Below, piece after piece: positions 1-8,725 of a stretch of DNA of 64,000 nt. Positions within the stretch are counted from its first letter, which is position 1. The number at the start of each line of letters is the position of its first letter. Source of the stretch: JAPLJC01 sp963697965 (lineage in GTDB: Bacteria > Desulfobacterota > Desulfobaccia > Desulfobaccales > 0-14-0-80-60-11); NCBI GenBank assembly GCA_963697965.1, contig OY969108.1:2480001-2544000 (forward strand), given 5' to 3'. Under the pieces are notes generated by a model, which saw nothing but the letters and a program-made list of their open reading frames with translations, made no database searches and was not told the DNA's origin. The position numbers were made by a program, and so were the translations under genes.

Positions 1-110
1 TAGCAGGAGAAAATCGAGAAATGGCCCAGCCCCACCGGCAGCCAGCTAGTGGAGTGCCTCATAATTAGCTGGACATAATATCAAGACTGGAACGCTGGAT
101 TTGGCTTGGG

Positions 111-199
111 TAAGTCCCCCTTTGAAAAAGGGGTACTTAGAGGGATTTCAAGAGGTTATATTAAATCCCCCCTCCCCCCCTTTTCCAAAGGGGGGTTAA
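111..199. repeat. Palindromic intergenic repeat, copy 1
   Basis: Pyrimidine- and purine-rich arms (AAGTCCCCCTTTGAAAAAGG at the left, CCCCTTTTCCAAAGGGGGG at the right) make a long imperfect inverted repeat around a central TTTCAAGAGGTTATATTAAA. A second copy lies at 7705-7796 with the same internal order, so it is a dispersed element and not a chance hairpin. It has no coding capacity. It resembles small MITE-like palindromes that carry no transposase; mobility is inference. Confidence 0.75.
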
Positions 200-301
200 T
201 AATCCGTCAGTTTCAATGGATAATCAACCGCGGGACAGACCACCAGGACCTGCCAGGTCTTGAACCGCCGGGGTTTGAGGGAGTCCAGGGGAGTTGGATA
301 T

Positions 302-377
302 TGGTGGCGGGGGACAGAATCGAACTGCCGACACGGGGATTTTCAGTCCCCTGCTCTACCGACTGAGCTACCCCGCC
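302..377 (-). tRNA. tRNA-Phe (GAA)
   Basis: Read on the minus strand the 76 nt fold as a cloverleaf. The 7-bp acceptor stem is GGCGGGG/CCCCGCC, followed by discriminator A and an encoded CCA. The D arm is GCTCAGTCGGTAGAGC. The anticodon arm is GGGGA-CTGAAAA-TCCCC, placing GAA in the anticodon. The T arm holds GTTCGATTC. No other tRNA is adjacent. No terminator is obvious downstream on the minus strand, where the sequence runs into the repeat at 111-199. Confidence 0.97.
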
Positions 378-954
378 GACCGATAAGTTGTTTATCTTGC
401 CCCCGGGCTTTTGTCAAGACCTTAGACAGGCAGGAGTGCGGGCCCGAGCCAACATGCGCTCCCTGTAGGGGCGGGGTTAAAACCCGCCCCTTTACAGCCC
501 ACCCCGCCCTCTTGCCAACTCCCGGGTCCGCTTGTCAGGAATGGTCCCCCTCCCGTGTCCTAGAAAACCGGGTCCATCCCACGTTCCTGGGTTTAAAATT
601 CATGGTTTTCGAAGGTAAAAATCAGGGAAAACCAGTATTTACCTTCTTTCTGAAATTACCGATATTATCATCGAAACCCAAGGAGGATCGGAGAATCGAC
701 TTGGTAAACCTCAAAAATCGATTTGCTATTAAGCTCTAAGGAATGGCCCCACTGGGAGGGGGCACGTATTGAACGTCGATCATGCGGCAAAATTTGATGG
801 ATTTGCGGGCATCTATTCGATATAAAGGTGAATAGTTGGCAAAGCGCAGGGTCCCAAGGTCCCCGCTAAGGGGGAAAGCCACAAGAGATGTATGCTGCGG
901 CCTAATCTCTGGTCTGCGGAGATTCACAAGATCGATTGAAAAAGGTTAGGTGAA
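378..954. other. Long intergenic stretch with one palindrome
   Basis: This 577-nt stretch lies between the tRNA and the methyltransferase gene. It contains a TAGGGGCG-type palindrome at 465-495 (GGGTTTTAACCC-like core). No open frame in it has a credible start, ribosome site or family motif. The segment 735-950 is AT-richer and has short broken frames that may be gene remnants, but none was recognised. No RNA family could be assigned by eye. Confidence 0.5.
465..495. repeat. TAGGGGCG palindrome, GGTTAAAACC core
   Basis: The arms GTAGGGGCGGG and CCCGCCCC surround a TTAAAA centre. Related copies occur at 11181-11207, 21201-21228, 21475-21501, 25021-25045 and 25292-25320. Here it stands alone between the tRNA gene and the methyltransferase gene, away from any heptad array. 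Confidence 0.75.
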
Positions 955-1656
955 ATGGATCAAGGATTCTGGGAAAAATATTTTCTGACCTATGATCTTT
1001 TGAATGAAGTGATTCCATACCAAGAGCTAATGAATGATCTCATTAGTGTATTGGAGGTGGAAAAGGGTGATTTGATCTTTGATGCGGGCTCAGGGACCGG
1101 AAACTTATCCCTGCTTTTGAAGGCCTACGGGGCGAAGCCAACGGGATATGATTTCTCCGAGAAGGCTATAAAAATTCATCTCATGAAAGACCGGGATGCG
1201 GAAGTATATTTTGGTGATCTAACCAATAAACTGCCATTTCCGGATAATTATTTTGATAAGGTTGTATCTAATAATGTTATTTACACAATTGCTAGAGGTA
1301 TCAGGTTATCGCTTTTTGAAGAAATTTATAGGGTATTGAAAATAAAGGGCAAATTTGTCATTGCTAATGTCCATACCGGGTTTAATCCACTTGTGATTTT
1401 TAAGGATCACTTAAAACATTCATTGAAAACAAAGGGGATGAGAAAAACAGCAATTGATATCATAACAAAAGGTAATGCCATTTGGAAATTATTTTATTAT
1501 AGCTACATCATAATAAGAAAAGACAAAGTTGGCAGATATGCATTTGTCGATAAAAATGAGCAGAGACATTTATTAACCCAAGCTGGTTTTAGAAATATCA
1601 GTGGTACAATAAGTGCTTATTCAAATCAAAGTTATATTGATGCAGGGATAAAATAA
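955..1656 (+). CDS. Class I SAM-dependent methyltransferase
   Basis: The 233-residue protein shows methyltransferase motif I (FDAGSGTGNLSLLLKAYG, about residues 42-59). It is followed by the acidic end of strand 2 (GYDFSEKAI) and a motif IV-like LPFPDNYFDKVVSNNV, as in the UbiE/Methyltransf_11 group. The substrate cannot be inferred. The gene stands alone, and ATG at 955 is preceded by a weak AGGTTAGG site. It is clearly AT-richer than its neighbours and uses A/T-ending codons, which suggests horizontal acquisition. The length is typical of small-molecule or lipid methyltransferases. Confidence 0.85.
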   Translation: MDQGFWEKYFLTYDLLNEVIPYQELMNDLISVLEVEKGDLIFDAGSGTGNLSLLLKAYGAKPTGYDFSEKAIKIHLMKDRDAEVYFGDLTNKLPFPDNYFDKVVSNNVIYTIARGIRLSLFEEIYRVLKIKGKFVIANVHTGFNPLVIFKDHLKHSLKTKGMRKTAIDIITKGNAIWKLFYYSYIIIRKDKVGRYAFVDKNEQRHLLTQAGFRNISGTISAYSNQSYIDAGIK

Positions 1657-1676
1657 GTAAACATAAGATATCCCAA

Positions 1677-2717
1677 TTAACGATCCCAAAGCCCCGGTTG
1701 CCGGCGAGCCGGTGGCTCCTTCTTCCCCATTAATTTCTCCGCAATTTCCCGGGCCAGCAAAGGCGCATTCCCGCCGGCCCGATTATTGATGAGCAAATTT
1801 ACCGACACCCCTTCGACGGCGGCTTTGACGATCTCCACCGTCTCCTGCACCATCTCCGGCTGCCGCATACCTTCGATTGGCCTGTCAAAAGGATGCGCCT
1901 TCGCATAAGCGTCTTCATACCGCATGCCCAGGGGCGTCATCAGCCGGATCACGCATTCGCCGCCCCCGTTAAAGAACCTGCCACTAGCCTTGGCCAATTG
2001 TTTTCTCAAGGGTGGCAGCCAGGTCCAGTGCGATAATACCTGCCCCACCCCATATTTTTTTAAAACTTCGAAGACCTGATCCCTCAGATACAAATCTGTC
2101 CTTAATTCCAGATGATAGCGGGTATCTTTCGGGATCTCCCGGAAAAAATCATCCAGCTCCCGGGTCATTGCGTTAACCGGAGTCCGATCTTGCAGCCGCT
2201 GATACTCCTGCTCAAAAATAATGCCGCTGAGTTTTGAGCCCAACATTTTTGCGGCCGGCACATAATATTGCTCGGTGAAAATTTTGGGGTTCAGATAGGA
2301 TTCATTATCGACGTATCGGTCGCCTCTATGAATCTTCTGAGCCGTGATGATCTGGGGCGCCTTGAGAATGATTCGGTCTCCGGCTTTCAGGTGTTGGCTG
2401 TAGGTATTCAAAACCTGATAGTTCGGAGTGGGTCGGCCGTTCTCATCCAAAAGAAGCCGGTAAAAGGTGAAATCGATCTCCAGCACCGAAAAATGTTCAA
2501 AATACTCCTCGACGCTATCTAGCGGCAGGACCGCTTCGATAAAATTTTTCCCGGCGATTACCTTCGTTCTTTTGGTTATCCGTCCCTCATAGCGGGCTTG
2601 GGAGTAAATCTGCCCGATCCAGCCGGCATAACGATCAGAGGCCGTTCCTATGAATATCCGGGGGTGAAGATTGCGGAAATGGAAGGTTTTCGAATCGGTT
2701 GCGGCAGGGAGGGACAT
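1677..2717 (-). CDS. DUF72 (YecE-like) family protein
   Basis: The 346-residue protein follows the DUF72 pattern. It opens with an IFIGTASDRYAGWIGQIY region, where this family has GxSGWxxxxFY, then VLEIDFTFYRLL, corresponding to the VEINxTFYR signature. Later blocks are rich in Glu/Arg (RYHLELRTDLY) and VSVNLLINNRAGGNAP. The family adopts a TIM-barrel fold and has no established biochemical role. The gene converges on the methyltransferase with a 20-nt gap. The start at 2717 has no strong ribosome site upstream, so it may lie slightly inward. The 30-residue C-terminal tail is basic. Confidence 0.8.
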   Translation of the reverse strand: MSLPAATDSKTFHFRNLHPRIFIGTASDRYAGWIGQIYSQARYEGRITKRTKVIAGKNFIEAVLPLDSVEEYFEHFSVLEIDFTFYRLLLDENGRPTPNYQVLNTYSQHLKAGDRIILKAPQIITAQKIHRGDRYVDNESYLNPKIFTEQYYVPAAKMLGSKLSGIIFEQEYQRLQDRTPVNAMTRELDDFFREIPKDTRYHLELRTDLYLRDQVFEVLKKYGVGQVLSHWTWLPPLRKQLAKASGRFFNGGGECVIRLMTPLGMRYEDAYAKAHPFDRPIEGMRQPEMVQETVEIVKAAVEGVSVNLLINNRAGGNAPLLAREIAEKLMGKKEPPARRQPGLWDR

Positions 2718-2973
2718 GAATTTAGTGTAAATGAAAAGCGAAAGTCATTCAAATGGAAAGATTTTTTATTTTTCGATGATATGAAAGTTCTTATCATCAA
2801 ACCCAAACACCAACGCCCATCTTTTCTGGAAATTAAATTATCCTCCCAGGGTTGACTAACTGAAATTGTAACTTAATTTAAATAGAAAACCTGGAACTCC
2901 GCCTCTCCTGCCGCCCCTCTGAGAGAAAAGCCCCATGCCTTCCCGATGCGCTGCCAGGTGCCCAGGAGCTTTT

Positions 2974-3372
2974 ATGGCATCCTATAATATTGTCCTGGCT
3001 GAGGATTACCTGCCGCTGCGTCAGATTATTAAGAATATTGTTCAGGAAACTGGTGAATTTACGGTGGCAGGTGAGGCTAACGATGTCCAGGAGGTATTGT
3101 CAATTTTGGAGCATTCCCGCCCGGATATGGTCATCACGGATATCAGGCTCGGGGAATTGAAAGCAACCCTGAAGATTAAGGAACTCTATCCTCAAGTAAA
3201 GGTGGTCATCCTGACCATACATAGGGAAAAAGATTATCTGGATCAGGCCATGACGAACGGGGTCGAAGGTTACATTCTGAAACAAGATCTGGATCAGGAA
3301 CTCTTTAGCGGCATACAAGCTGTTCGCCGCGGAGAGGTTTACATATCCCACTCCATGAATCCCCTTCCTTGA
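2974..3372 (+). CDS. Receiver-only response regulator
   Basis: The 132 residues form one REC domain: acidic pocket VLAEDY, phosphoacceptor Asp in DMVITDIRLGE, Thr in VVILTIH and Lys in EGYILKQ. The chain ends soon after the last helix, with no HTH or other output domain. ATG at 2974 is preferred over an upstream frame-matched ATG at 2935 because AGGAG lies 6 nt before it. No histidine kinase is adjacent. It resembles the N-terminal half of NarL/LuxR regulators and a second such protein at 21663-22103. It may act by protein-protein contact, or it may be a truncated regulator. Confidence 0.85.
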   Translation: MASYNIVLAEDYLPLRQIIKNIVQETGEFTVAGEANDVQEVLSILEHSRPDMVITDIRLGELKATLKIKELYPQVKVVILTIHREKDYLDQAMTNGVEGYILKQDLDQELFSGIQAVRRGEVYISHSMNPLP

Positions 3373-3487
3373 AGCCTTTTTTTCATCTTGTGCCCCGGGC
3401 TCATGGCACCCCCACACCGGCCCTGATAACATGACCCAATTCTTAGCGCCGCGGCTCAAAGATCAGGCTCGATCCTTATAGGTTCCC

Positions 3488-4615
3488 ATGAAAGAACAGG
3501 GTAATCTGTCTCTGCTGCATGAGTTCTGGCAGTCGGAAATCGTTGCCGACCGCCTCTACAGCTTTCTGGCCGCTCGCTGCCACGATGCCGGGCGTAGGGA
3601 CGTTATCGCTAAAATCGGCCGGATGGAGCAGGGGCATGCAACCATATGGAACCGCATCGCGGCAAAGTCTCACGGCGCCTCCTTTGATGTTACCCTCTCC
3701 CTGCGCTGGAAAATCCTTCTGGGAAAGCTGCTCTCTATCATCCTGCCGTTCACCATCTTCATTCATTACATGGAGCACAGCGAGCGTAATTCCATCCTCG
3801 AGTACTCCAAATTGTTCGAGGCCTACAGCCACGATGAAAAAACGACAACGATCATCGCCAATATCATCCGGCAGGAGATCGGCCACGAGTGGCAGTTGAT
3901 GGGGCAGATCGCCGATAAGGAATCCTATATTGCCAAGGCCGGGGGGGCGATGGATGCCATGACCGTGGGCATCATCGAGACGCTGGGGTTGGTCATCGGC
4001 CTTCTGGCCGCGCACGCCTCGACGCTGACGATCGCCTTGACGGGGCTCATCGCCACAATCGGGGGGCTCATCGCGGTCATGTCCATCTCCTATATCACCT
4101 CGAAGGCAAACTATGACCTGCACGAGGGTAGAAACCGGGAGCTTAAAGTGAAACAGGAGATCGACCCGGACGTGCTGAAACGGGAGTTGGAAATGGCCCT
4201 CATCGGGAAAGGCATCCAAAACGAGACGGTCAAAGACATCCTGGGGATAATCGGGGATGACACGTCCATTCTTTCCTACCTGGTCAAATCGGTCACCATG
4301 GCGGGGGAAGCCGGCGAGCCCAAAGAGGCCATCAAGACCACCGGCCTGTTCTTCCTCATCGGAGCGGTGCCGACCCTGATACCTTTCTGCATCGGGGTGA
4401 TCTGGGATCTGAAACCGCTGCTTCCCGCGATCATGGCCTTTGCCCTTGCCGTCCTCACCATATCCACGGCCGGGTTCTTCGTCGCGGTGCTGTCCGGTAA
4501 AAAGATATCCGTGAAGATCGCTCACAACATAGCTGTCATTATGGGTACCTGCGCCGTCACCTACGGGGTCGGCCTGGCCGCCCGGATTCTTTTTGGAATC
4601 GGTGTGGTTCACTGA
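3488..4615 (+). CDS. Ferritin-like/VIT1-CCC1 iron transporter (MbfA-like)
   Basis: The 375-residue protein fuses an N-terminal ferritin-like (erythrin) helical domain, about 1-140, to a VIT1/CCC1 membrane domain, about 155-375. Candidate di-iron ligands are E17, E47xxH50 and E130xxH133. The membrane part begins GGAMDAMTVGIIETLGLVIG and has five predicted helices with a cytoplasmic loop (LHEGRNRELKVKQEIDPDVL) between them. This architecture matches membrane-bound ferritin MbfA, which exports iron and protects against peroxide stress in other bacteria. The gene is monocistronic. ATG at 3488 has only a weak ribosome site. Iron specificity is inferred from the family. Confidence 0.85.
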   Translation: MKEQGNLSLLHEFWQSEIVADRLYSFLAARCHDAGRRDVIAKIGRMEQGHATIWNRIAAKSHGASFDVTLSLRWKILLGKLLSIILPFTIFIHYMEHSERNSILEYSKLFEAYSHDEKTTTIIANIIRQEIGHEWQLMGQIADKESYIAKAGGAMDAMTVGIIETLGLVIGLLAAHASTLTIALTGLIATIGGLIAVMSISYITSKANYDLHEGRNRELKVKQEIDPDVLKRELEMALIGKGIQNETVKDILGIIGDDTSILSYLVKSVTMAGEAGEPKEAIKTTGLFFLIGAVPTLIPFCIGVIWDLKPLLPAIMAFALAVLTISTAGFFVAVLSGKKISVKIAHNIAVIMGTCAVTYGVGLAARILFGIGVVH

Positions 4616-4785
4616 TTCCTTTTTCGGGAAAGGCAAAAAAATAATTAGATCATTACCTTTGCCGGCTTGGCCGGGAATAGGCGAATTCCCTAAAATGAGG
4701 CCCTGGCGGCGCGCGATCCCCCAGCCCGGGTCCTGAGCGAGGACCGGTTGCGCTATTTTCACCTCTACAGCGCCCCAATTGGCAG

Positions 4786-5898
4786 GTGGCCATGGACCCG
4801 GTGACTCACCTGGCTATGGGGGCGCTGCTGTCGCAGGTGCTTCCCAGCCCCTCCCCTTTTTGGAGCGCCGTGGCCGGGATATCCTTCGCCCTGCTGCCGG
4901 ATTGCGACTATTTTTTGATATATTTCCATCGGCTGGCCTTTATCCGCCACCACCGGGCCTTTTCCCATTCCCTGACGGCCCTGCCCCTGTTGGCCCTGGC
5001 GGCAGCCGGGGTGGCCTGGGCCCTGGGCGGTCCCCGCTGGTTCCAACCGATCTTCTTCCTGGGTCTGGCAGTTCTGGCGAGCCATCTCCTGGTATTGGAC
5101 CTGGCCACCCCCTACGGCACCCAGCTCCTGTTTCCCTTCTCCAGGAAGCGCTTCGCCCTGGACTGGCTCTTTATTATCGACCCTTACCTCACCGTCCTGC
5201 TGCTGGCCGGGGCCGCGGCCGCTCCCTTCCCCGGTTGGGGCCACCGGGCCGGGCTCGCCTTTCTGGCCGCGGCCGGCGGTTATCTTCTCCTGTGCGGCTG
5301 TTATCACCGCCAGGCCCTGGCCCTGGCCCGCCGGGTGTTTTATCCCACGCCCGCCAACCCGGGGCCGCTCTCCGCCCCTTCTCATCCTGGATGCGAGGGG
5401 TCGCTGGCAGCCGGGAGCCTCACGGTGGCCGCGCTGCCTCAGCCCTTTTCCTGCCGCCGCTGGCTGCTGCTGGCCGCCAACGGCCGGGAAGTGGCGCAGG
5501 CCTTGGTGCAACTGCCGTTCCTGGGATTCTTGGGGTTATGGCGTTCTCCGGCGGCGCCAATGGTAACCCGCCTGCCGTCCAACTCCCGGGCGCCGGCTGA
5601 GGTTTATGCGACCCCCGAGGACCTGCGCCTCCAGGTTTTCAGTGGGCAGCCCATGCCGGAGCTGGACCTCAACCCGGAAGCCCGGGAAATCCGGGACCGC
5701 TACCTAGAATTCGCCCGCTTCCCCCTGTTGCACCGGGTGCAGGTCCTGGAAGACGGGCTCGCCCTGGAGTGGCTGGACCTCCGCTTCTCCGTGCCGGGGA
5801 GGGCCTTCCCCTTTGCCCTGCAAATGCGCCTGGACCCGCAAGGGCGGGTGCGGCAATGGCGTCTAGGCTCCAGCGGCCAGGGGGTGAATAGCGTATGA
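4786..5898 (+). CDS. Membrane-bound metal-dependent hydrolase (YdjM/DUF457 type)
   Basis: The 370-residue protein starts MAMDPVTHLAMGALLSQ, then ALLPDCDYFLIYF and FIRHHRAFSHSL. This is the His/Asp arrangement of the YdjM-like integral membrane hydrolase family (DxxTHxxxG, PDxD, HRxxxHS). Several hydrophobic segments follow up to about residue 190. A soluble C-terminal portion of roughly 180 residues (about 190-370) is not recognisable. GTG at 4786 or ATG at 4792 could start translation. The physiological substrate is unknown. It precedes a YkgJ-family gene on the same strand after a 128-nt gap containing an inverted repeat. Confidence 0.75.
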   Translation: MAMDPVTHLAMGALLSQVLPSPSPFWSAVAGISFALLPDCDYFLIYFHRLAFIRHHRAFSHSLTALPLLALAAAGVAWALGGPRWFQPIFFLGLAVLASHLLVLDLATPYGTQLLFPFSRKRFALDWLFIIDPYLTVLLLAGAAAAPFPGWGHRAGLAFLAAAGGYLLLCGCYHRQALALARRVFYPTPANPGPLSAPSHPGCEGSLAAGSLTVAALPQPFSCRRWLLLAANGREVAQALVQLPFLGFLGLWRSPAAPMVTRLPSNSRAPAEVYATPEDLRLQVFSGQPMPELDLNPEAREIRDRYLEFARFPLLHRVQVLEDGLALEWLDLRFSVPGRAFPFALQMRLDPQGRVRQWRLGSSGQGVNSV

Positions 5899-5909
5899 GC
5901 GGACGGCCA

Positions 5910-5971
5910 GAGGCGGTTTTCTGTTATCTATAATGTCTGTGAAAGAAGAAACAGAAAATCGAAAACTGCCT
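5910..5971. repeat. Inverted repeat in gap between hydrolase and YkgJ-type genes
   Basis: GGCGGTTTTCTGTT near 5911 is mirrored by AACAGAAAATCGAAAACTGCC near 5950-5970, making an interrupted hairpin followed by TTTT. The arms match the GTTTTCT heptad units found elsewhere in the window, so this looks like a degenerate pair of opposed heptad arrays. It might also work as a transcription terminator. Confidence 0.5.
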
Positions 5972-6026
5972 TTTGCGCAACAACATGATAAAATCAAGGG
6001 AACTTTAAAAAACCCCAGGATTATTC

Positions 6027-6959
6027 ATGACGCCTAAACAATTTTTCGGAAAAGTCCACCAGGACCCGGGTGAGGCCCTGGCCAAAGGCTCCCGGGAGGT
6101 GATGGCCTCCATTTGGGCAGAGTACCTAACGGCGATCCTGCAAATCTCCGCCGACAGCGGCCGTTACCGGATCCTGCGCCGCCAGATAGAGGACGCCGCC
6201 GGTTTCAAAGAGGTCTCGGAGAATTGGAACACCCTGCCCTTGCCGGCCCGGGGAGCGGCCTGGCGCCGCCTGATGACCGCGGCCCAGGAGAAATGTGAAT
6301 CCGAGCGCGACCGTTGCAGCCGCTGCGGCGAGTGCTGCCAGTCAGCCAGCCCTACCCTGCTCCTCCAGGACCTGCCCCTGTTCCAGCAAGAGATCCTCAC
6401 CTGGAACGACGTCTACACCCTGCGCCCGGAGGAGCTGGTGAGCAGCCGCGCCGGCCGGGTGGAGCCCCTGACAGGGGAGCGCCTAAAACTCCGGGAGATA
6501 CCCGGCAGCCGGCAATGCTGGTTTTTCCAGGCGGCCCATAATTCCTGCCGCATCTATGAGAACCGCCCGGAGCAGTGCCGCCGGCAAAACTGTTGGAGCG
6601 AGCCGCCCCCGCCCCCGCCCCCGGAAGAAGACCAGTTGCTCACCCGGCAGCACCTGTTCGCCGGGGTGCCGGAAATCTGGGAGTTGATCAGGCGGCATCA
6701 AGAGCGCTGCGACTATGGCTTGGTGGCCCGGGCCCTGGCGGAGGTGGGCGCCGGCCGTGAAGAGGCCGGCGAGGCCCTGTTCGAGGCCCTGCACTTTGAC
6801 CATTATTTGCGCCGGATGCTCATCGACGAATGGGAACTGACCCCCGCAGCCACGGAATTGCTCCTGGGCCGGCCCGTAACCGAATTCCTCAAGGGCCAGG
6901 GGGTGGACGCCATCCTCTCCCCGGAGGGGGTCTTCAGGTTGGAGCCTCGACAGGATTAA
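6027..6959 (+). CDS. YkgJ-family cysteine cluster protein
   Basis: The 310-residue protein contains the CxxCxxCC signature (CSRCGECCQ, about residues 98-106). Further on it has CWFF and CRIYENRPEQCRRQNCW, typical of the YkgJ/UPF0153 family, which probably binds zinc or an iron-sulfur cluster. The N-terminal 95 residues and the C-terminal 120 residues are helical and less conserved. Its role is unknown. ATG at 6027 lies downstream of a 7-A/T-rich leader without a strong ribosome site. It is the same strand as the nitroreductase gene about 100 nt downstream. Confidence 0.8.
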   Translation: MTPKQFFGKVHQDPGEALAKGSREVMASIWAEYLTAILQISADSGRYRILRRQIEDAAGFKEVSENWNTLPLPARGAAWRRLMTAAQEKCESERDRCSRCGECCQSASPTLLLQDLPLFQQEILTWNDVYTLRPEELVSSRAGRVEPLTGERLKLREIPGSRQCWFFQAAHNSCRIYENRPEQCRRQNCWSEPPPPPPPEEDQLLTRQHLFAGVPEIWELIRRHQERCDYGLVARALAEVGAGREEAGEALFEALHFDHYLRRMLIDEWELTPAATELLLGRPVTEFLKGQGVDAILSPEGVFRLEPRQD

Positions 6960-7058
6960 CTATAAGGTTGGGCAATCTTCAGTTTAAGGAAATTTTGTTC
7001 CCGGACGCACCGGCGTGCCAATGGCTTGCTTAGTAACCCATATCTTTGGAGGTGTGCC

Positions 7059-7664
7059 ATGATAACGGAACTAATTAAGGGAAATCGCAGCTATCGCCGT
7101 TTCCACCAGGAGGTCCCGGTGTCCCTGGAGACCCTGAAGGACCTGGTGGACCTGGCCCGGTTGTCCGCCTCCGCGGCCAACCTGCAGCCCCTGAAATATC
7201 TCATTTCCGAGGAGCCCTCCAGCAATGCCGACATCTTCTCCTGCCTGGCCTGGGCCGGCTACCTGAAGGACTGGCCGGGGCCGTCGGAGGGGGAGCGGCC
7301 GGCCGCCTACATCGTCGTCCTGGGGGACACGGAGATCTCCAAAAACTTCGGCTGCGACCATGGCATCGCGGCCCAATCCATCCTCCTGGGAGCCCGGGCC
7401 CAGGAGCTGGGGGGCTGCATGCTGGGCTCGATCCAGCGGGACCGTCTGCGCCAGCTTTTCAAGATTCCGGAAAATCTGGAAATTCTACTGGTCATCGCCC
7501 TGGGCCGGCCCAAAGAGACCGTCGTCCTGGAAGAGGTGGCCCCCGATGGCAGCATCAAGTACTGGCGGGACGCGGCGGGTGTCCACCACGTGCCCAAGCG
7601 GCGGCTGGAGGATATTATCCTCATAGGGCGCACCCAACCCCCTGGTATTGTGCTCCTTAAATAG
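7059..7664 (+). CDS. Nitroreductase family protein
   Basis: The 201-residue protein has the N-terminal FMN-binding signature RSYRRF near residue 10, SASAANLQPLKYLI, and a GCMLGSI...LRQLFKIPENLEILLVIALGRP block, as in the nitroreductase fold. These are FMN-dependent oxidoreductases, often dimeric. ATG at 7059 is chosen over an in-frame start at 7026 because TTGGAGG lies 7-11 nt before it. The C-terminal PDGSIKYWRDAAGVHHVPKR tail is characteristic of a clostridial/delta subgroup. The substrate is unknown. Confidence 0.88.
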   Translation: MITELIKGNRSYRRFHQEVPVSLETLKDLVDLARLSASAANLQPLKYLISEEPSSNADIFSCLAWAGYLKDWPGPSEGERPAAYIVVLGDTEISKNFGCDHGIAAQSILLGARAQELGGCMLGSIQRDRLRQLFKIPENLEILLVIALGRPKETVVLEEVAPDGSIKYWRDAAGVHHVPKRRLEDIILIGRTQPPGIVLLK

Positions 7665-7704
7665 TACGGCATCAAATCAAGAAAACCTGAGTTCCACGAG
7701 CATT

Positions 7705-7796
7705 AAAGTCCCCCTTTGGAAAAGGGGGATTTAGGGGGATTTCAGGAGGTTACTTTAAATCCCCCCTACCCCCCTTTTTCAAAGGGGGGTTAAAAG
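7705..7796. repeat. Palindromic intergenic repeat, copy 2
   Basis: This is the same element as at 111-199: AAAGTCCCCCTTTGGAAAAG at the left, TTTCAGGAGGTTACTTTAAA in the centre and CTTTTTCAAAGGGGGGTTAA at the right. This copy has cleaner complementarity. It is followed at about 7850-7905 by a short GTAGGGCGCGTCTCACGAGCC fragment related to the composite repeats at 21.2 and 25.2 kb. Confidence 0.8.
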
Positions 7797-7939
7797 ACCA
7801 CATTTGGAAATTCCTGGCGATTATGAAACATCCCACCAGAGGGGGCGCCAGGCGTAGGGCGCGTCTCACGAGCCATCCCGGTAAGGCGGGTGTCCCGGCC
7901 GCCATCTTTTCTGGGGGCCTGACGCCTGGGACAACCTTG

Positions 7940-8542
7940 TCAGCCGCCCAAGGGCCCAAGGAGCCGCGCCCAGAGATCCTCCCGGCCCTCGCGGCTCAGG
8001 GCCGAAAACCAGATGAATTCTCCCGGGGCCACCCCCAGGGGGGCCAGATTTTCGGCCAGATGTTGCAACTGCCGGTGGCGCTCCCCCTGCTTCAACTTGT
8101 CCGCCTTGGTGAGCACTGGAATCACCAGCCTTTTGCGGTCCCGCAGATATTCCCAAAGAAACAGCTCTTCCTGGCCCAACCGCCGGCGGCCGTCCTGGAG
8201 GAAGACCACCGCGGCCAAAGCCTGGCGGCGGTCTAGATAGTCCAGCACCAGTTGCCCCCACTTCGCCTTGAGTTCTTTGGAAACCGCGGCATACCCGAAC
8301 CCCGGCAGATCTACGAAGTGCCAGCGGCTATTCACCAGAAAAAAGTTGAGGGCCCGGGTGCAGCCCGGCTCGGCGCTGGTGCGCACCAGTTTTTTGCGCC
8401 CCAGCAGGACGTTGATCAGGGAGGATTTGCCCACGTTGGAGCGGCCCAGGAAGGCCACTTCGGGCAGCTCCCCGCCGGGCAACTGATCGGTCCGGTGGAC
8501 GCTGAGCTGGTAAGCGGCGGAGATGATCTTGGGGATAGCCAT
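7940..8542 (-). CDS. engB: Ribosome biogenesis GTPase EngB/YihA/YsxC
   Basis: The 200-residue protein has the EngB order of GTPase motifs: G1 GRSNVGKS (33-40), G2 Thr in EPGCTRALNFF, G3 DLPGFGYA and G4 LTKADK. The G5-like SALSREG comes near the C-terminus. EngB assists assembly of the large ribosomal subunit and is usually essential. The start at 8542 follows a tandem heptad array that lies immediately upstream on the minus strand. Length and motif spacing are normal. It is transcribed away from plsC across a 183-nt divergent gap. Confidence 0.95.
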   Translation of the reverse strand: MAIPKIISAAYQLSVHRTDQLPGGELPEVAFLGRSNVGKSSLINVLLGRKKLVRTSAEPGCTRALNFFLVNSRWHFVDLPGFGYAAVSKELKAKWGQLVLDYLDRRQALAAVVFLQDGRRRLGQEELFLWEYLRDRKRLVIPVLTKADKLKQGERHRQLQHLAENLAPLGVAPGEFIWFSALSREGREDLWARLLGPLGG

Positions 8543-8553
8543 GGGTTAAGAAA

Positions 8554-8582
8554 GTTTTCGGTTTTCGGTTTTCGGTTTTCGG
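8554..8582. repeat. Heptad array, unit GTTTTCG
   Basis: Four consecutive GTTTTCG units stand between the engB and plsC starts, about 10 nt outside the engB start codon. The period is exactly 7. It belongs to the multi-family heptad repeats scattered through the window. Confidence 0.8.
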
Positions 8583-8725
8583 TAAAATAAATCCGGCGGC
8601 GGCGGTTACTTGGGGTAGGTTATACCAGAATTTCGAAAAATACTATGATCCCGGCCCTCCCCAGGACTCATAGACACCCGGCCCAGGCTTGACGGCTACG
8701 GGTTTTCCGGGTAGATTCTCGTACC

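Noticed and set aside
1..77. 3' end of a gene entering from the left edge
   Set aside because: All three plus frames reach a stop within 80 nt, one of them at base 1, and no motif identifies a coding tail.
260..739. Plus-strand open frame over the tRNA-Phe gene
   Set aside because: It runs through the tRNA and repeats, with no ribosome site and no protein-like composition.
3476..4762. A 428-codon minus-strand frame opposite the ferritin-like transporter
   Set aside because: It is low-complexity, lacks motifs and is fully overlapped by a recognised family on the plus strand.
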